64,000 bases of DNA. It comes from Tetrapyrgos nigripes. Taxonomy: Eukaryota; Basidiomycota; Agaricomycetes; Agaricales; Campanellaceae. The stretch's first letter is position 1, and each line of letters opens with the position of its first letter. This document shows positions 56,380 to 64,000 of this stretch, piece after piece. Both the position numbers and the translations under genes were made by a program. Below the pieces are notes generated by a model. The model was not told where the DNA came from and did no database searches. It saw only the letters and a list, made by a program, of their open reading frames with translations. The stretch is taken from contig JAACJM010000071.1 in the NCBI GenBank assembly GCA_013368315.1, forward strand, positions 302,055 to 366,054, in the 5' to 3' direction.

Positions 56380-56793
56380 CACTGCAGGCATAGGTAGCTC
56401 TTATCAATGAGAAGAGCCTGAGAATATTGTGAGAATATTTGACATCCACTCAAAAAAAGACCACTGAGAAGAGTTTGAGAAGAGTCTGAGATTATAATGA
56501 GAAGAACAAGAGTAATCCTGAGGAATCCTAGCAATCCCACCAGTCACATGATGTCCATGCACTGACTTTGAATTACATTCTTATTATTGGATTGCCAGGA
56601 TTCCTTAGGATTGCCCTCACTCTTCTCAGCATAATCTCAGACTCTTCTCGTTGAGTACAGGGTCAAGAAGATTTTGAGATGATTTCAATTCTTCTCAGAC
56701 TCTTCTCAGTGATCTTTTATTGAGCAGATTTGAAATCTTCTCAGAATCTTCTCAGGCTCTTCTCATTGAAAAGAGCTGCCTTTGCCTGCAGTG
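56380..56793. mobile_element. MITE, 414 bp, with 45-bp inverted repeats
   Basis: The ends match as inverted repeats over about 45 bp (left CACTGCAGGCATAGGTAGCT; the right end on the complement reads CACTGCAGGCAAAGGCAGCT) with about four mismatches. Inside lie several GAGAAGAGTCTGAGA motifs on both arms, so the whole element could fold into a long hairpin. The direct flank is TTT on both sides (56377-56379 and 56794-56796), which fits a 3-bp duplication as in PIF/Harbinger, though 3 bp is weak evidence. No coding region. Confidence 0.75.
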
Positions 56794-56796
56794 TTT

Positions 56797-59700
56797 GCTT
56801 CTATAGAACATTATACATGATGACCTGACTTTGATAGAACAGACCGCTGTCAGCTCCCAAAAGCTGCTTGAGAGCTTGAGAGATGCATGACAGCATGGCA
56901 CTTACATAATCATTTGCATTCTATGTTTTGTGTAATCATTAGTATAGACATCCATGTTTCCTCTTCATTCTGTCTGCTGCCAACACATATCAACAACCCC
57001 AATCCTCTTTCTCCCAAATGTTCAAGGCAGGGGGAAAATTTTGCAAGGGGAGGGAGAAAAATAATTAAGGATATACTAATTGTAACCTAGAAGTCATAGG
57101 TTCTGAGGAAATTTGTCCATAGGATTTAAACAGTAAATACCCTGATTCACTAAAATTTGCTTGCATGGGCTGGAAATGTTTGTGTGAACATCAGGATCTG
57201 GTGATGACATCCCCTCTTGCACCCAACTGCTTGTCTCATGCCCTCATGACACTGAAAAGGTGAAGGAAGTCCAAAGCCTAGGATTGCTATCTTGCAGGGT
57301 CTGCACCCATTGAAAAGCTACTAGTGCATATTTTGTTGGAGATGGTCTTTCAGTCAGGAAAGGAGGGGAGACAGACAGTTGTTTCACCTACAGCCGTCCT
57401 TGTACATGTCCATTCTAGTGCCAGATAGCTCTAGAAATGCCAAGCCTTATACCTTCTCAGATCAAAATCCAGTGTGCTGTTGACTTTGGACATCTGTGTT
57501 TTCCTGACCCCTTGTGCAGATTGTTTCCTCTGCTGTCAGTGAGACACTGAGCATGGGGTTGAAGGCAAATGACTCAACCAACAACTACCTTCCACTCAAG
57601 ACGAGGTGTTTAGTTTGGGGGTAGGGAGATGCTAAAGCTCTCACAGTAGATCTAGAGAAGCCAAATCTTCAAGGAAGAAATAAAAGAAGTATAATCAAAG
57701 TGAAGACAAGATGGAGTAGCACTTCGACTGGGTGAAGACTAGTTCAGATGAGGGATAAAGGGTAAAAGGATGTAAAGGGTAGGTGACAGGGAGGATCAGG
57801 ATGTGGTAAAGGATGGGTAGAAGACAAGGAGGATGATTACAGATGAGGGAGAGAGGATGTATGGGTGCCCTGTGGTGATACGCCAACAAATACATGAAAC
57901 AAAACTGAGGATGAGCAGAAGTGGATGGTAATACACTGCTTGAATAGGTGCAGCTACCTCTGAAGACAAACTAAGTGCAAAATGAAGATGAAAACAAAAC
58001 TGGCTCAGAATCGAAGAAGACTTAGTACGCCTCTGCAAGGTACCGCACAATACAACAAGCGACTATACGAACACACCTCCACAAGTACAGCACTATACGA
58101 CAAGTGGAACATTTGGTATGTAAAGACTGAGCACTGAGAAAACAAAGTTAAGTGGCTCAAGGGGTATGATGCCTCCCACTGAAGATGAACTGTAGATGAC
58201 TACTGTAAGGGACAGTTTCCTTTTTCCTTCCCTTCTCCTTTAGGACTTGTTTGTTCTTGTTTTATCTGGACTTCATTGACTTGTTTACCCCGGTTTCATT
58301 GTTTCATCATCCACCATTCATCGTTCATCATTTTGATCTTTCATCATTCCACCTTTCTATTACTTCGTTTCGACTGTACAGTTTTGCAGATCTTTTCCCA
58401 GGCCTTCATACAAGTATATATACCCCTTCCCTGCAGGTAAGTATCCTTGAGTTTTTCTCTTTGGATCTCCTCCTGCAGGTGTGTAGTATGTCAGCCTTGT
58501 ATCTTCTAGTTCTGATGTATATATCTTTGGATCTCCTCCTGCAGTTGTTGAGTGAGTGCCTCACATGTCAGGAGTCACCCTTACAACTACCTTCCACAGG
58601 AACAATACTCGTATTGCCGTTGCACTGTATCTGTATGAAGGCGGTTACAAGTGGTTGTTGTATGATAAGGTAATCAAAGTGTGCTTTTATAGTCAGCCAC
58701 ACGATTAGCTAAGTACTATATAGTAGTTTACTATGGTCCATCAAGCCTCTGAGTCCATATGTGATTTTTAGGTAATCGTTGAGTGTTAGTAGGAGTCAGG
58801 GATTGTAAGTACATGCTGAACGCATCATCAATCACAGTCCAGATGAGATATCTCTTGTCAGAGCAGTAAAACGAAGTCAGAAATCTGGTAAATGAACTGT
58901 TTTGTATAGTGACCATATCCAAACAAAGGATAGTAAAGTCCAAGTGTGCTTTGATTAGCATGTTACCAACTGTGTTTATGATAAAACTCTTGAGATTAAA
59001 CTAAATGAAAGCTTTCGTCTTAAAGGGTACCTGTTTGTGAGTCATTCTAGTGGACAAGCTAGACGATTCATAGGTTTGATTGCATATATAGTGATGTTGC
59101 ATTACTTTGATTAGAAGTTTGCAAAATGATGGGGTGCATGGCCAGGTGTTTACCTGCTGTATCATCAGTCTCAGTCTTATAACTGCAAACTCAAATTCCT
59201 TGCCATAAGAGGCCCCAAAGCCAATAATCTTCTATCTTCTCTATGTGGTGATGTGCTCTGACCATACTTTGATCCTTGGATGTGCCCCATCTCAGTTTGG
59301 TGGAATTGCCATCGAATACATGGTCCAACTTGAAAACCTCAGGATTAACTCAGGTGTCTTGAAATCTTTGCTGACTATACACTGCTTGTTCACATTTTTC
59401 CCTGCTTTACAAGAAGTCAGCTTGGGTGTACTATCCTTGGAGAAGGTGGGTTCTGAAAAACCTGTTCGATGCATTCATTCTGAGATTCGCACATTATCAA
59501 TTATCATTCACATTCCATTCCAAGTTTGAAGTGTGCTGCCAAATTCACTTCTTCCTTCACCTTCACCAGACTCACCTCGCTTGATCTTATCTTCTGGTGG
59601 TTCATCAGTGATATTGACATGTGGAAATGCTCCCAATGTCACTGATCTTCACCAATCTTCACTTGGATTTAGAGATACTTCTTGCTTGTGACCTCTTTCC

Positions 59701-60855
59701 AAAGCTTACCTTCAACTCTGGTCCTTCTCGAGCTCTCCTCTCAAAGTTGGATACTTAGTTTGACCATACTGTTCAAGGAGAGCTATCCTTGAAGGTCTGT
59801 TGACAAGTCACTTCTTCATCTACCTGGCTCCAAAGTCTTGGCCTCCATGATAATTTCTCAGAGATCATCACCTCTTCTTTCTTCCCAAACCAGCTGAAAC
59901 AGCTATGCCAGTTCAGCCTTGTTTCCTGCATCTGACAATTCAGACGAGGATGGGAATGGTTTTGTGATGTCAAGGCTCATTTACATACTGTTCAGAATGA
60001 GGATTTCCAGTTCTGTTTTCTCCTCAATGTTCAGATGTGGTCAGGAATTGGGATGTCATTCATCAGCAAAACCACAAAAGTGTGATTGGCATATTTGGAT
60101 GCCTGATCATCCCAAATGATGTGCTACCCAGTGTTTTCCTGAATATACACATGGCATCCACAGATACATGGTACATATTTGGTATTTTCTGCATCTTTGG
60201 TCCTTGGAACAGGTCCATACATTGTCCACAAGTACATATGTATTTTTCTGTAAGTAAGAGTACATTGTACAAAAAGGTATATGTACTATGTACCACTCAA
60301 TTCTGATGTATCGACAGAGTACCCGTTTCCAAGAAAACTCTTCCTCAGTACCAACACAGCAAGTGAATAGAGGGGGCCTAAAGGGCAGGGATTGCACTGG
60401 ACTGTAGGGGAGGGAGGGAGGGTTGACAATGTCGACGTCAAGCTTCAAGCTTGAAGTTTTTGTGTTGGAGCGCCCAGGAACAAAGCAGCGCCCGTTGCCA
60501 CTGATGACATTTACAGTCACAAGACTCAATTCCAGTGGAGTTTGAAATGTTTGTTGATCAAACCAGCAGTTCAGACGTGACTCGTGCATTTCTTTCTTCC
60601 TTTTCCCCATCATCTCCCTCCATTGACCATTTGTAGCTGGTTCCTTGTTCTCATGTACACTCATGCCTTAAGTGTGTCTGTCCACCTTTAGTATCCCCAA
60701 GTCCTGCCAATATGTGTTGTTCAGGATGCTTGACAGTTTTCACAGTTGGCAACTGAGTAAGTTATTTGTCGCTCTCGTATTTCATGCACTGAGACAGCTG
60801 TCCAGGTACTTGTGCTCACAGGTCCTTATTCTATTGTTTTTCTTCTCAGCGGTGA
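56797..60855. other. Gene-poor region
   Basis: Four kilobases with many stops in all frames. A plus-strand block at 59245-59529 reads as Leu-rich (FFPALQEVSLGVLSLEKVGS) and might be a relic of an F-box/LRR gene, continuing in broken frames to about 60000. A pyrimidine-rich stretch from 58204 (TGTAAGGGACAG...) to about 58440, with TATATATACCCC, has the feel of a solo LTR, but no second copy or matching end is in the window. Nothing else is supported. Confidence 0.35.
58463..58546. repeat. Short direct repeat CTTTGGATCTCCTCCTGCAG
   Basis: The 20-bp sequence occurs twice about 69 bp apart, each followed by a TG-rich segment. Both ends look like splice acceptors (CTGCAG), but no exon is evident. 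Confidence 0.55.
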
Positions 60856-61447
60856 GTAATGACATAGTGTGTAAACGTAGTTTACGACACGATCACATGT
60901 TCGTGACACAGTATATGAATACCCTATGTCACATCTAGTTACTTACTTCTTTCTTTACCATCTGATAACACAACGTGTACCAGTTTATTTCTCGTCCGAC
61001 TCAGCTCTCCTCCTCGTCTCTTCTCGTGTGGCAGTCCCCATACTGCCTTTACACTTTTTTTTAAACTCTCTGTACGATTAGCCGCAAGGCGTCGTGCACG
61101 TCGTCGGTTAAGAGATAGCGTGAGTGTATACTCAGTTAAAACCTTTCCCACCTTTCTGCCTTCTTCCTTTTGCATCATTGCATACGCGTAAATCGCGTTT
61201 GAAAGAGTCCTTTTTCTCTCGCCCTTCTGTGTTTTCCGCCTTTCTTCCTTTTTTCCCCTTGTGTTGTCGAGTACACGTAAATCGTGTTTGAGAGTCTTTT
61301 TCCGCCTTCTTTTTCTGCCTTCATATACCAAGGAGGGCGTGATACCGTCTCCCGTCTGTTGCCTGGCTTGTCTACCTCGTCTTGTCTTGTCTCGGTCTCG
61401 TCTCGAATAGCTCTTCCTGCCTCGTCTCATCTCATCTCGTCTCAATC
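60856..61447 (+). promoter_or_regulatory. 5' leader, probably with LTR part, of the Ty3-type retrotransposon
   Basis: This stretch directly precedes the Gag start. It is very pyrimidine-rich near its end (repeated TCTCGTCTCGTCTC). It has two diverged direct copies of a small hairpin unit, ACGCGTAAATCGCGTTTGA at 61184 and ACACGTAAATCGTGTTTGA at 61273. The 3' LTR lies outside the window, so LTR limits and primer-binding site cannot be fixed. Confidence 0.45.
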
Positions 61448-64000
61448 ATGGCTGATAACTATTCTTATTCTTTGCCCAGTCCACGTAAAAAGAAATCCGA
61501 CACCGTTCAGGTAGAGGCCACTACCGGTGCCGCAACTTCATCGTCGTCATCCGTCTCCGATCCACCTTCTACATCTGAATCCTCCACCTTGACTCCTGTC
61601 GCAGAGACCTCGAAACTGCCAAGCCTCCCCAGCTCATCTGACGAAGAAGGTGAAGCAGAAACAGTGGCTGCTGTCCAGGTCGTATCTTCCCCGCCTAAGC
61701 AATCTTCCACAAAACAATCTCCCGCAAAAGCCTCATCACCGATACGTGATCCGTCTCCCTCGCCTTCGTCGTCTTCTGATTCGTCCTCTGACTCCTCCAA
61801 TTACACGCTCATGTTGTCCACGAATGCCGCTTGGATCCCTGGTGGTCCAGGAAAACCGCCCAAGGTTCTCGAACGCACTCTTACTGCACAGGAGTATGTG
61901 AACATCCGCAGCTCTATGGATAGTTACCTTGCTGGACGCAAGAAGTCTCCGTTGAAGGGTTTCTCTTCTGCTGAAGCTCATGGTCTTTTTGCAGAATGTT
62001 TCCAGCACCCCGACAGCATGAATTTCTTCTCAGTTCGGAAAGAGGATCTTCAGAAGGGCTTGGCCGCTGACTTCGAGCACATCATCCTCTTGCATGTTAT
62101 CAGAGAGGACTGGGAGGAACATATTGAGAACCTCATCATCCATGCCGATCTTCTCAAGTTCAAGGACTGCAACTTCAGCACGATGTACTACACTCTGTGC
62201 ACCTACAACAGTCTGCTCGAGGGTACCAAGCGTCACGTCGACGATAGTCGTCTGCAGGGCGCTCTGCGCATGTCCTTGGAGAACGAAAAGGGTCTGAAGA
62301 AGTTTCTGAAGAAGAAAGACATCTCGGACAATTTGCCTCTCGAGGAGTGGGTTAACAAGGTCAAACTCGCTGACACCAAGTACCGGAAAGACGTTCGTTC
62401 TGAACAGGACCGGCTCAACCGCATCGAGAAAGCTCTGGCCAAGTTTGCCTCATTGTCGTCGTCCACATCTCATTCTGCGTCCCATTCACCGTCTACCTCG
62501 TCTAACCAGCCGTCTACTACATCGCACAACAACTCTCGTCGTTCTCATGCCGCTCCCACTGCCGTCGCTGCTGTATTTCCCCCTGACCGAGTTCCTTCTA
62601 TGGCTGAAGTGCGGGCCTACCCAGGGCAGTTGGAGTTGTACAAGGAAGGGCACCTCTGCTTCTACTGTCGTACTGCCAACGCCGATCACAGGGGTATAGA
62701 TTGCCCACACAAGGGAAAGCCTCCAAAGCTCACCGTCCCAAACCGTCCCCTCGTCCAGGCTGACATCGATTATGCGAACTGCATGTTCAAAGAACATAAG
62801 GTCTGCCTCACGCTCAATGCCATGCTCAAGAGGACTCCTGCTGCTGTAGCCGCTGTAGCCCCATCGTCGTCTGCTACCGTCATCAAGGATATCGATGCCT
62901 TCTTGGCACAGGTCGGTGGACCATCCAACGCAGTTGCTGCTGTATTTCTGAATGCGAGGACAGTCCGGGCTGAGGACATGTACTCCAATGCCCATGCCAG
63001 ACGTTGTTCTGCCTCATGGTCTCCAGCTTCTCCGATGTGTGCCCCTGGTCGTCGGGGACGTAACTCTGATGACTATTACGACTATGGTGACTCGCCCTCG
63101 CCTGAAGCTCATCATCGCCGCTATAGTCCGTCTCCTCAACGTCGTCGCAACTCTTCTCGCAGGTACTCGCCGGTTGCAGCCTTGCATAATGGTGCCGACA
63201 GTGAGGATGAGGAGTATTTGGCTGCTGGGGGTAATTTGACCCCACGAGAACGTTCTTCGAGCCCGATGGGCGACCGTCATACAGTCGTAAGTGAAGCTCC
63301 ACTACGTACCACTCATTTGACTTTTGAGGCCTTGCTCTCTGGTCCTGTGTCTTCGTCTCCTACCTCCGTCTCGCTGTTATTGGACTCAGGCTCACATCTT
63401 GTCTTGATTAGGGATGAAGTAGCTACCAAGCTGGGTTTTCGCTGGTTCAAGCTGCCCCGTCCTGAGGTAATTGGCGTTGCTACCACTGACTCATCGTCGC
63501 CGTCTCGCACTACCACCTTGCATGAATTCGTTAAGCTTCGCATCTCGGATCGCTCTAATACGTGGACGTCTCATACTGTCCGCGCTATCGTTTGTCCCTC
63601 GCTCTGTTCCCCTATGATTCTTGGTCTCCCGTTCCTTTCGCATAATAAGCTCCTTTTAGATTGTGAAGCTCGCACTTGCATTGATAAAGTCTCTGGCATC
63701 GATATTTTGGATGCCAAGGCTTCGGCCACTAGATTAGCCTCCAAGTCGTGTATTTCGGTGCCTGATGGCCGTAGTCCCAAAGAGAAACGTGTACATATAT
63801 GTAAATTACGTCTTGCAATGATTGATGAGTTGAAGGTATTTCACCGTCGTAATCCTGGCCTTCAGGCGTCTGATTCTGTGAAGCCGTTTAATGTTGTTGC
63901 TGCCGTTAAGGCCAAACTTGAAGAGCTGGAACTATCAACATCTCTGCTGGCACGATCTGATGCAATCAAGTCTAAGTTTGCTCCTGTGTTTGATAAAATT
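61448..64000 (+). mobile_element. Ty3/Gypsy-type retrotransposon Gag-Pol, 5' half (partial)
   Basis: From the ATG at 61448 (MADNYSYSLPSPRKKK) the frame is open for 851 codons to the window edge, without introns or stops. Residues 1-130 are acidic and Ser/Pro-rich. A helical Gag region follows (about 140-330). A zinc knuckle lies at about 404-419 with C-x2-C-x6-H-x4-C spacing, against the usual C-x2-C-x4-H-x4-C. After a basic, Arg/Ser-rich linker, a retropepsin-like protease shows LLLDSGSHLVLI near residue 646, then CSPMILGLPFLSHNKLLLDC. The last residues lead toward a reverse transcriptase, which would lie beyond the window. Gag and protease are fused in one frame. The unbroken frame suggests a young or recently active copy. 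Assignment to Ty3/Gypsy is by overall style, since reverse transcriptase is not seen. Confidence 0.85.

Noticed and set aside
58204..58690. Solo LTR starting TGTAAGGGACAG
   Set aside because: The start and TATA-like stretch are suggestive, but no matching CA end, target duplication or second copy could be found, so it is not listed as an element.
60107..60664. 185-codon minus-strand frame
   Set aside because: Amino-acid composition and lack of motifs look random, and the region is otherwise gene-free.
60939..61445. Arg/Lys-rich minus-strand frame of 168 codons
   Set aside because: It is the reverse of a pyrimidine-rich leader of the retrotransposon. The K/R richness is a composition effect.

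Overview
The window is nuclear DNA from a filamentous basidiomycete, most likely an Agaricomycete. Genes are packed on both strands and interrupted by many short introns of about 45-80 nt with GT..AG ends. The families fit this group: F-box proteins with an N-terminal coiled coil, a NACHT-WD40 NLR with the usual agaricomycete helical N-terminus, a HET-domain protein, secreted GMC and BBE-type flavo-oxidases, and Ty3-type and hAT-type transposons. Exon boundaries were placed by eye from splice consensus and frame continuity.

Layout. (1) 1-13.5 kb is mostly single-copy: the start of an unidentified gene at the left edge, a small disordered protein, a Ser-rich single-pass membrane protein with a homopolymer frameshift, an F-box protein, pantoate-beta-alanine ligase (panC), an unknown protein, a PQ-loop membrane protein, and one member (D1) of an unknown protein family. 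(2) 14.1-15.2 kb carries an unusual array of short GAGC-N3-GCTC inverted repeats, followed by a second F-box-type gene and an orphan NLR-type helical N-terminal domain. (3) 18.6-26.3 kb is the complete ribosome-biogenesis gene UTP10 (HEATR1 homologue). (4) 26.5-31.9 kb is transposon country: a 387-bp hAT-like MITE, a 169-bp tandem duplication, and a 1.5-kb unit duplicated in tandem with a 724-bp hAT-like element in only one copy. (5) 31.9-37.5 kb is an intact NACHT-WD40 NLR of 1736 residues with about 21 very similar WD repeats. (6) 38-42.8 kb is a rearranged zone where a decayed FMN alpha-hydroxy-acid dehydrogenase is cut off and joined to a 5'-truncated copy of the last 3.3 kb of UTP10. (7) 43-54.5 kb holds the second family member (D2, intact), a secreted GMC oxidoreductase, a HET-domain gene, a 569-bp TIR element with 6-bp target duplications that carries a zinc-finger ORF, and a BBE/FAD-linked oxidase. 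(8) 55-64 kb is repeat-rich: an RNase H relic, a 414-bp MITE, a long gene-poor stretch, and the 5' half of a Ty3/Gypsy-type retrotransposon whose Gag-Pol frame is still open at the window edge.

Themes. NLR, HET and orphan helical-domain genes are the kinds used in fungal non-self recognition and regulated cell death, and here they lie in the parts richest in rearrangements. The two secreted flavo-oxidases fit a saprotrophic or litter-decay lifestyle. I see no established gene cluster with one shared pathway. The least-explained objects are the GAGC-N3-GCTC array, the zinc-finger TIR element, and the D1/D2 protein family.
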